DNA from: an uncultured delta proteobacterium
GTDB taxonomy: Bacteria > Desulfobacterota > WTBG01 > CAIYCZ01 > CAIRTM01
Direction of reading: 5' to 3'
NCBI GenBank assembly: GCA_903881505.1
Contig: CAIRTM010000091.1
Location: forward strand, 1-64,000
DNA: 64,000 nucleotides
In this document: positions 42,226 through 50,978 of the stretch, piece by piece
How positions within the stretch are numbered: position 1 is the stretch's first letter
Layout: each line of letters begins with the position of its first letter
The notes under the pieces: model-generated
What the model saw: the letters and a program-made list of their open reading frames with translations, nothing else
Database searches by the model: none
Told to the model about the DNA's origin: nothing
Position numbers and translations under genes: made by a program

Positions 42226-43588
42226 GTTTTTGCAGGCGATAGCGCATGGAGCGGAACGTGATGCCCAGCATTTCAGCGGCTTTTTTAATCGCACCGCCGG
42301 ACTGTTTAAGGGCCGCGTCAATGTGGCGGCGCTCGATCCTGTCCAGTATTTCGTCCAGCTTGAGCCCCCCGGGCGGAATGCCCCCGGGCGCATCGTCCGT
42401 CTCAGCCTGGCCCGGCTCCTGGCCCTGCCCGGCAAAAACGTCCGGCAGCATAATGCTGGTTTTGGCCAGGGCCACGCTTTTTTCAATCAGGTTCTCAAGT
42501 TCGCGGACATTGCCGGGAAACGGGCAGTCGCACAGGCAGTCCATGATAAACGGCGATACGGGGCCGACATCCTTGCCCATCTCGCGCGCGAATTTGCGGG
42601 TGAAAAATTCAACCAGCACGGGAATGTCCTCCCTGCGCTCGCGCAGGGGCGGCAGGTGTATGTTGATAACATTCAGCCGGTAAAACAGGTCTTCGCGGAA
42701 GCGTCCGGCATGCACTTCGGCAGAGAGGTCCTTGTTGGTGGCGGCGATAAACCTGACATCAGTATGGTATTCTTCGGTCGCGCCGACCGGCGTAAAGGTG
42801 CGCTCCTGCACCACGCGCAACAGCTTGACCTGCAGGGTCGGCGGCAGATCCCCCACTTCGTCCAGAAACAGGGTGCCGGTATCGGCTGCGTGCAGAAAGC
42901 CCTTTTTGTCCTGCTGGGCGCCGGTAAAGGCGCCTTTTTTATAGCCGAACAGCTCGCTTTCAAGCAGGTTTTCAGGAATGCCGCCGCAGTTGATAACAAC
43001 GAATGCGTTCTCGCTGCGGCTGCTGTGGTAGTGAATGGCGCGGGCAACCAGCTCCTTGCCGGTACCGGACTCGCCGGTGATGAGCACGTTGCTTTTGGCC
43101 GCGGCAGCGCGCGGGATAAGGTCGAAAATCTTGCGCATGGCCGGGCTGGATCCGATCATGCCGAACGGTTCGCCGCCGGCCTGGCCCTGTGCGGCGGGGG
43201 AAGCGGCCGCATGTTCTTTTTTGCGGCTCAGGGCTTCATCGATTCTGCGCCGTATGTCCGCGACGTCGAACGGCTTGGTGATATAGTCCCAGGCATCCTG
43301 GCGCATCGAGTCGCGCGCTGATTCAAGCGATGCAAAGGCGGTAATCATGATGAAGATCGTCTGCGGCGCGAATTCACGCACACGGTTCAGCAGGCCGATA
43401 CCGTCAAGCCTGGGCATTTTGATGTCGGCGATGACGATATCAAACGGCTGCGCCTTGCAGCGCTCAAGGGCTGCAAGGCCGTCCGGGGCACAGCTTACGT
43501 CGAAGCCTTCTCGCTTGAGATAGATAGAGAGCATGTCGCGGATGCTGCGTTCATCATCCACGACGAGGATCGATGCCTTGGGTGCCAT
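42209..43588 (-). CDS. pilR: Sigma-54-dependent response regulator PilR
   Basis: 459 residues. Receiver domain with phospho-acceptor in IVIADIKMPRLDG; AAA+ domain with GESGTGKE (Walker A), ELFGYKKGAFTGA (sigma-54 contact) and GTLFLDEVGDLP (Walker B); C-terminal Fis-type helix-turn-helix (GAIKKAAEMLGITFRSMRYR). Activates the RpoN promoter of pilA at 40308-40323. First gene of the pilRS pair, divergent from dgt. Confidence 0.96.
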   Translation of the reverse strand: MAPKASILVVDDERSIRDMLSIYLKREGFDVSCAPDGLAALERCKAQPFDIVIADIKMPRLDGIGLLNRVREFAPQTIFIMITAFASLESARDSMRQDAWDYITKPFDVADIRRRIDEALSRKKEHAAASPAAQGQAGGEPFGMIGSSPAMRKIFDLIPRAAAAKSNVLITGESGTGKELVARAIHYHSSRSENAFVVINCGGIPENLLESELFGYKKGAFTGAQQDKKGFLHAADTGTLFLDEVGDLPPTLQVKLLRVVQERTFTPVGATEEYHTDVRFIAATNKDLSAEVHAGRFREDLFYRLNVINIHLPPLRERREDIPVLVEFFTRKFAREMGKDVGPVSPFIMDCLCDCPFPGNVRELENLIEKSVALAKTSIMLPDVFAGQGQEPGQAETDDAPGGIPPGGLKLDEILDRIERRHIDAALKQSGGAIKKAAEMLGITFRSMRYRLQKHGIEK

Positions 43589-43683
43589 AGGGTTTCCCGG
43601 AGCTGTTTATCTCGATCAACAACTACCATGCGCGCGTTAAAAGGTCAACCGCTCCGGCCTGATTCCGAAGCGGCTGAATTTGT

Positions 43684-43712
43684 TTGGCAAATGTGCGGCC
43701 CTGCCGTATAAT
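43684..43712 (+). promoter_or_regulatory. Strong sigma-70 promoter for dgt
   Basis: TTGGCA (43684-43689), 17-base spacer, perfect TATAAT (43707-43712). The ATG is 40 bases downstream at 43753. Confidence 0.75.
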
Positions 43713-43752
43713 TCATGCACAAACCGCTCCCTTGCAACGGCCGGGCCAGCCT

Positions 43753-44790
43753 ATGACCATCCGAAAAGAACTCGAAGATCGCGAGCGCGGCATGCTGTCG
43801 CCGCGGGCAATGCTCAGCTCGGAAAGCCGGGGCCGGATCGTGCGGGAAAAAGAGTGCGACCTGCGCATGGCATTTCAGCGCGACCGGGACCGCATCATCC
43901 ACTCCAAGGCCTTCCGGCGGCTCAAGCATAAAACGCAGGTGTTTTTGATCCCCGGCGGCGATCATTACCGCACGCGCATGACCCATACCCTTGAGGTCGC
44001 GCAGATCGCGCGCACGATTGCCCGCGCGCTCGCGCTCAACGAAGACCTCTCGGAAGCCATTGCGCTGGGGCATGATCTCGGGCATACGCCGTTCGGCCAT
44101 GCCGGCGAGGAGGTGCTCAACGAGATCGTGCCCGGCGGGTTTCGCCACCCCGAGCAGAGCCTGCGGGTGGTTGATGAGATCGAGAAGCTGAATTTGACCT
44201 TTGAGGTGCGCGACGGCATTCTCAAGCACTCCAAGCGCGGCGGTCCGATTGTCCCCGGCGACCCTGCGCAAAGGGCGCTCACGCTCGAAGGCCAGATCGT
44301 GCGCGTGGCCGATTCAATCGCCTATCTCAACCATGACCTTGATGACGCCCTGCGCGCGCGGGTGATTAGCCGCAGCGAACTCAGGGCCGAAGTGGGCGAC
44401 AGTCTCGACATGCTCGGCGCCACGCATTCCCAGCGCATCGGGCGGATGGTTCTTGATGTCGTGGACACGACCCTGCAATCAGGAGTTGACCATATCAGCG
44501 CGGGGCCCGGTATGCTGCAGGCCGCCATGTGCCTGCGCGGGTTTCTTGACCGCGAGGTCTATAACGGCGCCGAGGTGCATGACGATTTTGTCAAGGCATC
44601 CAAGGTCATTCGCGAACTCTATGCCCATTATATGTCATCTCCCGGGGCCTTTGCCCGCGAGGCAGGCAGGACTGCGGGCGATGCAGAGCTGCACCGCCTG
44701 GTGTGCGATTTTATTTCGGGCATGACCGACCGGTACGCTTTCAAGGCCTATGAAAAAATCTTCCTGCCGCAGCCCTGGCTGATTGTGTAG
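43753..44790 (+). CDS. dgt: dGTPase-like HD-domain dNTP triphosphohydrolase
   Basis: 345 residues from ATG 43753 (MTIRKELEDRERGMLSPRAM); upstream in-frame codons overlap the promoter. HD motifs: DYYRTRM-like GGDHYRTRMTHTLEVAQIAR (His), ALGHDLGHTPFGHAGEEVL (His-Asp) and SIAYLNHDLDDA. Hydrolyses dNTPs to nucleoside and triphosphate, so tuning dNTP pools. RMAFQRDRDRIIHSKAFRRL is characteristic. Length and wording match the shorter type-2 group. Monocistronic. Confidence 0.93.
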   Translation: MTIRKELEDRERGMLSPRAMLSSESRGRIVREKECDLRMAFQRDRDRIIHSKAFRRLKHKTQVFLIPGGDHYRTRMTHTLEVAQIARTIARALALNEDLSEAIALGHDLGHTPFGHAGEEVLNEIVPGGFRHPEQSLRVVDEIEKLNLTFEVRDGILKHSKRGGPIVPGDPAQRALTLEGQIVRVADSIAYLNHDLDDALRARVISRSELRAEVGDSLDMLGATHSQRIGRMVLDVVDTTLQSGVDHISAGPGMLQAAMCLRGFLDREVYNGAEVHDDFVKASKVIRELYAHYMSSPGAFAREAGRTAGDAELHRLVCDFISGMTDRYAFKAYEKIFLPQPWLIV

Positions 44791-45136
44791 GCCTTAGCCG
44801 TCACCGTTTTGAAAGCCTGCTTTTTGCAGCCGGCCTGCCTGCGACTGCCCTGGCGGCCTTCAGCTTTTTCCCCGGGCGTGCTGCTTGCTTTCTGTTAGAG
44901 ATGATTTTGTTTTTAACCTGCCGTGAAGCTGACATGCGTTACCTTCTGTGCGGTGCATGACTGGCACACTCCTCCGGGCGCTGAAACCTTCGGCCCGGCA
45001 GATCAGAAGCTTATTTTGTATATATCCGGATCCAATCCGCTCGTGTGCAGGATAAAAACTTTTAGTGCGTGCGCTCACGCCCGGCAGCACAATATTTGCC
45101 TTGACTATAAAGGAACATGAACAGTATTATTGCAGC
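44791..45136. other. Intergenic region between dgt and the rng leader gene
   Basis: 346 bases with no gene I can support. Near its end, TTGACT (45101-45106), 18 bases, TATTAT (45125-45130) could be a promoter whose transcript would begin at about the ATG of the next gene (45137). An AAGGA at 45110-45114 precedes a short out-of-frame ATG (45118). Confidence 0.4.
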
Positions 45137-45442
45137 ATGCCGCGGATTATTGCGATTCTATTTGAAGATGACCCGGATGCCGCCTATATCGCCGTGGAGC
45201 TTGACAGTCCTGAGGAGCCCGAAATACTGTTCATGAAAGGCCCGGGCTTTGAGAAGCGGATGGGGCCGTTCCCCCTGCCGTATGCTGAAGCGACGTTCAG
45301 CAGATGGAACTACCGCCGGGTCAAAAATCCCCCACATGTTGCCCTCAATGACGCCCGGGCGCTGCTCAGCGCCATGCGCAGGTTGAAACCCGATCGCAAC
45401 GGCGGGGCCGTAAGTGTTTCCGGCCGGGAAGAACGGGCATGA
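45137..45442 (+). CDS. Small conserved-looking acidic protein of unknown function
   Basis: 101 residues from ATG 45137: MPRIIAILFEDDPDAAYIAV, then rich in Glu, Pro and Arg. No ribosome site precedes the ATG; the nearest AAGGA would serve an out-of-frame ATG at 45118. It may be translated leaderless from the promoter at 45101-45130, or from an upstream in-frame GTG (45065). No family recognised. 121 bases before the RNase gene on the same strand. Confidence 0.5.
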   Translation: MPRIIAILFEDDPDAAYIAVELDSPEEPEILFMKGPGFEKRMGPFPLPYAEATFSRWNYRRVKNPPHVALNDARALLSAMRRLKPDRNGGAVSVSGREERA

Positions 45443-45563
45443 GGCCGGCATCGTATCCATTACACTCCCCGGCACCGCGCACGAGGTGTGCTGCCGTGCA
45501 TCTGCAGACGGTGCGGCGCGCCCTGAGCCGGCGCTGTCAGGGAACAGATCAAGAGGTTTGTCG

Positions 45564-47111
45564 ATGAATTTATTCAGTGCGCTTTCCCGCTCGCGCGCAA
45601 AAGAAAACGAGCAGAAAAAAATGATTATCAATGTGGTGCACCAGGACGAAAGCCGGGTCGCCATCATTGAAAACGGAAAGCTGCAGGACCTTTCCATAGA
45701 AACCACCAGCCGCGAAAAACTGCGCGGCAACATTTATAAGGGGAAAGTGCAGCGGGTCGAGCCGAGCCTGTATGCGGCCTTTGTCGAGTACGGCGGCAAA
45801 CGCCCCGGCTTTCTGCCGCTCGACGATGTCATGCCGCAGTACCGGCATGAGTCCGAGCGCGCAAGCAAGGGCAAGATACCTCCGGGGAAGGTGCTGCATA
45901 AAAATCAGGAAATTCTCGTGCAGGTCACCAAGGACGAGAAGGCCAACAAGGGCGCTGCGCTGACGACCTATATCTCCCTGCCCGGCCGCTACCTGGTCCT
46001 GATGCCCGGCTACAACCGCACGGGCATTTCACGCAAAATCGAGGATACCGATGAGCGCAAAAAGCTGAAGGACATCGGGCGCGAACTGAGCGTGCCCGAA
46101 GACATGGGATTTATCATCAGGACGGCCGGGCTCAACAAGGGCAAAAAAGAGCTGCAGGCCGACGCGAACTACCTGGTGCGCCTGTGGGGCGCCGTGCAGG
46201 CCCGGGCCGCCGAGCTGCCGCCGGCCAGCCTTGTGTATCAGGAAAGCAGCATGGTGATTCAGGCTATCCGCGATTATTACACCACGGATATTTCCGAAGT
46301 GCTGATTGACAATGCGGACGTCTTCCGCAAGGTGCGCGAATTTTTCAAGCAGGTCATTCCCAAGCATCAGAAAAGCGTCCGGCTCTACGAAGGCCGCGAG
46401 CCCGTGTTTCAGAAATACGGCATTGAGGAACAGATCGAGCCCCTGTATGAGCGGGTGGTGCAGCTTAAATCGGGAGGGCGGCTGTGCATTGACCCGACCG
46501 AGGCGCTCGTGTCAATCGATGTCAACAGCGGGCGCTTCACCCGTGTGAAGGATCCGGAGGAATCGGCGCTGATCACCAACATGGAGGCTGCCGATGAAAT
46601 CGCGCGGCAGCTGCGCCTGCGCGACCTGGGCGGGCTGATCGTGATTGACTTCATCGACATGCGCCAGGGCAAAAACCGCCAGCAGGTCGAACGCCAGCTC
46701 CGGGCCGCGTTTAAATCCGACAAGGCCAATATCGAAATCGCCGCGATTTCAAAATTCGGCCTGTTGGAGATGAGCCGCGAGCATCTGCGCTCGCCCCTGT
46801 CCGACTCAAGCCACCGCGAATGCTCGCACTGCAACGGAACGGGGCGGGTGCGCTCGCGCGAAAATATCGCCCGGGCGGCTCTGCGCGACATCACCGCGCG
46901 CGCCAGCGGAGGCGGGCTTGCAACGCTCAGCCTGCGCCTTGCCCCCGAGGCGGCCGAGTATATGCACAACAGCCTGCGCCGCGAAATCTGCGAAATTGAA
47001 AAGCGCTTTTCCGTGCGCGTCAGCATAAGCGGTGACAGCGCGGTTTCAATGAATACCTACACGCTTGAGCAGACGGAAGCACAGCCAACCGGCCCGCAGA
47101 ATCCGGCCTGA
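45564..47111 (+). CDS. rng: Ribonuclease E/G family endoribonuclease
   Basis: 515 residues from ATG 45564 after AAGAGG; a second Met (45624) begins the conserved IINVVHQDESRVAIIENGKL. S1-like RNA-binding part NIYKGKVQRVEPSLYAAFVE, then the catalytic region with LCIDPTEALVSIDVNSGRFT and LGGLIVIDFIDMR (metal-binding Asp pair), and the zinc-link CSHCNGTGR. Length fits RNase G and lacks the long RNase E tail. Processes rRNA and mRNA 5' ends. Followed at 33 bases by the molybdopterin enzyme gene. Confidence 0.94.
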   Translation: MNLFSALSRSRAKENEQKKMIINVVHQDESRVAIIENGKLQDLSIETTSREKLRGNIYKGKVQRVEPSLYAAFVEYGGKRPGFLPLDDVMPQYRHESERASKGKIPPGKVLHKNQEILVQVTKDEKANKGAALTTYISLPGRYLVLMPGYNRTGISRKIEDTDERKKLKDIGRELSVPEDMGFIIRTAGLNKGKKELQADANYLVRLWGAVQARAAELPPASLVYQESSMVIQAIRDYYTTDISEVLIDNADVFRKVREFFKQVIPKHQKSVRLYEGREPVFQKYGIEEQIEPLYERVVQLKSGGRLCIDPTEALVSIDVNSGRFTRVKDPEESALITNMEAADEIARQLRLRDLGGLIVIDFIDMRQGKNRQQVERQLRAAFKSDKANIEIAAISKFGLLEMSREHLRSPLSDSSHRECSHCNGTGRVRSRENIARAALRDITARASGGGLATLSLRLAPEAAEYMHNSLRREICEIEKRFSVRVSISGDSAVSMNTYTLEQTEAQPTGPQNPA

Positions 47112-47144
47112 GACAGGCGCCCTTCGCTGTACAACACTGCTGCC

Positions 47145-49319
47145 ATGAGCAATCCCGCCGACAGGGAAACCGTCCACATCACCTCGTGCCCGCATGACTG
47201 CGGCGGCCGCTGCGTACTGAAAGTGCATGTGCGGGGAGGCCGCGTCCGCCGCATTGAAACCGACGAAGGAGAAGAGCCGCAGCTGAGAGCCTGCGCGCGC
47301 GGACGGGCGTACCGGCAGCGCCTCTACGCTCCGGACCGCGTGCAAACCCCGCTGCGGCGCACGGGCAAACGCGGCCAGGGCGCCTTTGAACCGGTCTCCT
47401 GGGATGCGGCCCTGGATGAGGTGGCCGGCCGCATGCTCGACATCCGCCGGCGCCGCGGCAACGAGGCGATCATGTACATCGCCTACTCGGGCAACACGGG
47501 CACGTTTCTGCACAGCCAGCTCGGCGTGTTCCGGCTGCTGACCCTGTTCGGCGGGTTTACCCCCTGCTGGGGCTCTGCCTCGTTCTGGGGCAGCCTTTTT
47601 TCATCGGAAGCGACCTACGGCACGCTTGTTGCCGGGCACACGCCCGATGACATTCTCAAAGCGAAATTGATCCTGATGTGGGGCTGGAACCCGGCCGAGA
47701 CCGTTCAAAAGACGAATACGGCCTGGTATCTCGCCCGGGCCCGCGAGCAGGGAACCCATATCGTGGCGATCGATCCGCGCTTCACGGATTCGGCAGCCGC
47801 GTTCGCCCGGCAGTGGGTTCCGATCCGGCCCGGCACGGACACGGCCATGCTTATCGCCATGGCGCATGTCATGATCACCGGAGATCTCTACGACCGGGCG
47901 TTTATAGAAAAATATACAAGCGGGTTCGGGCAGTTTAAGGACTATGTGCTGGGCGCTGCGGACGGCATCCCGAAAACACCCGCATGGGCCGCGGCTATTA
48001 CCGGGGTTGCCGAAGAAAAGATCGCCGCTCTCGCCCGGCTCTATGCAACGATGAAGCCGGCCAAGCTGCTGACCCTGGGCGCGCCGGGACGCAGCGCCTT
48101 CGGCGAGCAGTTTCACCGGGCCGCCGCGACGCTGGCCGCCATGACCGGCAACATCGGCATCTACGGCGGCGAGCCGGCCGGGTTCGGGCTGGCGCCGGCC
48201 GGACTCAAGCCCGAGGCCGGAACAGGCCTGATCGCGCGGCGCATGCCGGGCAACCTGCCCGAGGGCGCGCGCCAGCGCAGGGCGATTCATATTACAAAAC
48301 TCTGGGACGCGATCCTTGCCGGCTCTCAGGGCGGCTACGGCGCTGATTACAAAATGGCCTATATCACCAACGCCAATCCCGTCAACCAGTTCATGAACAG
48401 CAACCGCGCGGCAGAGGCGCTTTCAAGCCTCGAGTTCGTGGTGGTGCACGAACAGGTGCTCACGGCAACGGCCCGCTATGCCGACATCGTGCTGCCGGTC
48501 AACACGCATTTAGAGCGCAACGACATCATCCGCCCCTGGCAGGGCGGGCCCTACTGTATCTATATGAAACAGCTGGTCGAATCCCTGCACGAATCAAAGT
48601 CCGACCTTGACATCTGCCGCCTGCTCGCGCCCCGGCTCGGCATCGACTCCTACGGCGACATGAGCGATGAAGACTGGCTGCGTGAATTCTGGCAGGAGGC
48701 GCGCGGCATGACGCACGGCGAGGAATTGCCCGACTATGACCGGTTCAGGGAAATGGGCCTGCACCGCATGCAGCGCGAAAAACCCGCAATCGCATTCGAA
48801 CAACTTGCTGCTGAAAAACCATTCAATACCCCCTCTGGAAGGATTGAAATTTATTCAACCACAATCGCGGACCGTCATGACCCGCAGCTTCCGCCGATTC
48901 CGACCTGGATCGAGCCGTGGGAAGGGCCGCAGGCGGCACGCGAAGGCGCCTACCCCCTGCAGCTCATCAGCACGCACTCCAAGCGCCGCATCCACTCCAA
49001 CATGCATACGGTCTCATGGCTGCGCGATCTTGAGCCGCATACGGTCTGGATCAACCCTGTTGACGCGCGCGCGCGCGGCATTTGCAACGGCGGCCGCGTG
49101 CGGGTGTTCAATGACCGCGGCGCCGTTGCGATAGAAGCACGCGTAACCGGCCGCATCATGCCCGGCGTGGTCAGTATGGGCCAGGGCGCCTGGTATCAGC
49201 CGGATGAAAACGGCATTGACCGGGGCGGCTGCGTGAACGTGCTGCTTAACGACACACATTCGCCGGCCGGCGCATTCTGCAGCAACAGCTGCCTGGTGGA
49301 AATAACAAGGGAGCCGTAG
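47145..49319 (+). CDS. Molybdopterin-dependent oxidoreductase catalytic subunit (DMSO-reductase family), no Tat signal
   Basis: 724 residues. [4Fe-4S] site CPHDCGGRC (Cys15, 19, 23) with Cys50 before ARGRAYRQR. Bis-MGD-binding wording includes LILMWGWNPAET, VAIDPRFTDSAAAFARQWVP, PGTDTAMLIAMAHVMI, and the C-terminal RVRVFNDRGAV. It reads like the DMSO/polysulfide reductase branch. No twin-arginine leader precedes the cluster, so it should stay in the cytoplasm. The Mo ligand cannot be assigned by eye. Paired with a four-cluster FeS subunit 13 bases downstream; no membrane anchor (DmsC/NrfD) follows. Confidence 0.88.
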   Translation: MSNPADRETVHITSCPHDCGGRCVLKVHVRGGRVRRIETDEGEEPQLRACARGRAYRQRLYAPDRVQTPLRRTGKRGQGAFEPVSWDAALDEVAGRMLDIRRRRGNEAIMYIAYSGNTGTFLHSQLGVFRLLTLFGGFTPCWGSASFWGSLFSSEATYGTLVAGHTPDDILKAKLILMWGWNPAETVQKTNTAWYLARAREQGTHIVAIDPRFTDSAAAFARQWVPIRPGTDTAMLIAMAHVMITGDLYDRAFIEKYTSGFGQFKDYVLGAADGIPKTPAWAAAITGVAEEKIAALARLYATMKPAKLLTLGAPGRSAFGEQFHRAAATLAAMTGNIGIYGGEPAGFGLAPAGLKPEAGTGLIARRMPGNLPEGARQRRAIHITKLWDAILAGSQGGYGADYKMAYITNANPVNQFMNSNRAAEALSSLEFVVVHEQVLTATARYADIVLPVNTHLERNDIIRPWQGGPYCIYMKQLVESLHESKSDLDICRLLAPRLGIDSYGDMSDEDWLREFWQEARGMTHGEELPDYDRFREMGLHRMQREKPAIAFEQLAAEKPFNTPSGRIEIYSTTIADRHDPQLPPIPTWIEPWEGPQAAREGAYPLQLISTHSKRRIHSNMHTVSWLRDLEPHTVWINPVDARARGICNGGRVRVFNDRGAVAIEARVTGRIMPGVVSMGQGAWYQPDENGIDRGGCVNVLLNDTHSPAGAFCSNSCLVEITREP

Positions 49320-49332
49320 GCGGATACTACAC

Positions 49333-49887
49333 ATGCAACGCGGATTTTATTTTGACCAGTCACGCTGCACCGGCTGCTATGCCTGCGAAATCGCATGCCG
49401 CGACTGGCACGACATCCAGGATACAAGCGTGAAATGGCGCAGGGTAACGGCAACCGAACAGGGCGCCTACCCGGATGTGCAGCTTTCCTATATATCGCTT
49501 TCCTGCCTGCACTGCGCCGATCCCGCCTGCCGCGGGGCCTGCCCGGCCGATGCCATTCACAAGCGCGAATCAGACGGCACCATGCTGGTTGATGCCGACA
49601 CCTGCCTCGGCGCCGATGCCTGCGGTGCCTGCCGCAGCGCCTGCCCGTACAACGCGCCGCAGTTCGGCCCCGGGCCAGAAGCGAAAATGCAGATGTGCAC
49701 CATGTGCCATGAGCGCCTTGAGCAGGGCAAGCAGCCGGTGTGCGTTGCCGCCTGCCCCATGCGCGCCCTTGACTGCGGCGAGATGGCGGAGCTTCAAAAA
49801 AAATACGGGGCATGCAGCGAGGCCCGCGGATTTGCATGCAGCGTCCGGACGCGGCCCTCTATTATTATAAAGCCGCGCTATGAATAA
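49333..49887 (+). CDS. DmsB-like four-cluster ferredoxin subunit
   Basis: 184 residues. Four cysteine groups for [4Fe-4S] clusters: CTGCYACEIACRDWHD, CLHCADPACRGACP, CLGADACGACRSACPYNAP and CTMCHERLEQGKQPVCVAAC. This is the electron-transfer partner of a molybdopterin catalytic subunit such as the one 13 bases upstream. No membrane anchor gene follows; the next gene is a soluble MDR oxidoreductase. Confidence 0.93.
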   Translation: MQRGFYFDQSRCTGCYACEIACRDWHDIQDTSVKWRRVTATEQGAYPDVQLSYISLSCLHCADPACRGACPADAIHKRESDGTMLVDADTCLGADACGACRSACPYNAPQFGPGPEAKMQMCTMCHERLEQGKQPVCVAACPMRALDCGEMAELQKKYGACSEARGFACSVRTRPSIIIKPRYE

Positions 49888-49915
49888 AGGCTTTAACCCT
49901 TACGGAGGATAACGC

Positions 49916-50950
49916 ATGAAAGCACTGTGCTATACACGGCCTCTTGAAATCGGCGAGCTTGAGGCAAGCCTTGATATGCATGAGGTGGATGTGCCTGAGC
50001 CTGCACAAGGCCAGCTGCTTGTTCGCATGCGCGCCACCAGCATTAACATAGATGATATCCATATCGCCGAGGGCACGTTTTTCGGGGGGCTGGGCAAGTC
50101 GCGCGCATCTGCGGAGAAGCCGGTTACGCCCGGGGTTGATGTTGCCGGCATCGTTGAAAAAGTCGGAAGCGGGGCGACCGTGTTCCAGGTCGGCGACGCG
50201 GTCGTCGGCATACTCGGCCCGAAAGCGGGCCGCGGCGCCTGGGCCGAATACTGCTGCCTGTCAGCGGCCATGGCCGTCAAAAAGCCTGAAGGCTACAGCT
50301 TCGGGGAGGCTGCGGCCTGCGCGGTTGCCGGCAAAACCGCGGCAAACGCCGTGGGCAGCGCAGCTCTCCAGCCCGGCCAGACGGCTGTGGTCGTGGGAGC
50401 ATCAGGCGGCATCGGCTCGACCATCGTGCAGATTCTGGCCTGCGGGGGCGTGCGCGTGACCGGCGTGTGCAGCGGCCGCAACGCGGCCCTGGTCGGCTCG
50501 CTGGGCGCTGAAACCATTGTTGACTATACGCTCGGCCCGTTCGGCGAACAGCTCGCCGGCCAGAAATTCGATGTGGTGATTGACTGTGTGGGCGGCCGCG
50601 ACACAGAGCGGCAGGCCCTGCTCGTGCTCAAAAAAACCGGCCGGTTCGTTACCCTTGTCGGGCCGCACCGCTTTGTCGGGGAAACCCGCATCGGCATGCC
50701 GGGCATTCTCGGCATGATAGGCTACGTGGTCCGCAGGGTTATGCTCTCAAAGCTCTCGGGGCCGCGCTATATCCTGGCCGGCGTGGGCAACTCGCTCGAG
50801 CCCATGGAAAAACTGGTACTCAATAACAACATCAGGGCCTCAATCGACCGCGAGGTGCCGTTTGAGCGTGATGCCGTGCGCGAGGGAGTGGCGCACGTGC
50901 GCAGCCACCGCGCCAGCGGCAAAGTGGTGATCAAGATTGCCCGGGACTGA
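49916..50950 (+). CDS. MDR-superfamily NAD(P)H oxidoreductase (quinone-reductase-like)
   Basis: 344 residues after a TACGGAGGATAACGC ribosome site. Catalytic-domain wording ATSINIDDIHIAEGTFFGGL, GVDVAGIVEKVGSGATVFQV; the nucleotide-binding loop is VVVGASGGIGSTIVQILACG. The structural and catalytic zinc ligands of alcohol dehydrogenases are missing, so a quinone reductase or enoyl reductase type is likely. 28 bases after the FeS subunit, so probably one transcript; a role in feeding electrons to that complex is only inference. Confidence 0.88.
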   Translation: MKALCYTRPLEIGELEASLDMHEVDVPEPAQGQLLVRMRATSINIDDIHIAEGTFFGGLGKSRASAEKPVTPGVDVAGIVEKVGSGATVFQVGDAVVGILGPKAGRGAWAEYCCLSAAMAVKKPEGYSFGEAAACAVAGKTAANAVGSAALQPGQTAVVVGASGGIGSTIVQILACGGVRVTGVCSGRNAALVGSLGAETIVDYTLGPFGEQLAGQKFDVVIDCVGGRDTERQALLVLKKTGRFVTLVGPHRFVGETRIGMPGILGMIGYVVRRVMLSKLSGPRYILAGVGNSLEPMEKLVLNNNIRASIDREVPFERDAVREGVAHVRSHRASGKVVIKIARD

Positions 50951-50978
50951 TGACACACATCAGCGCAGTCGCGGCAAA

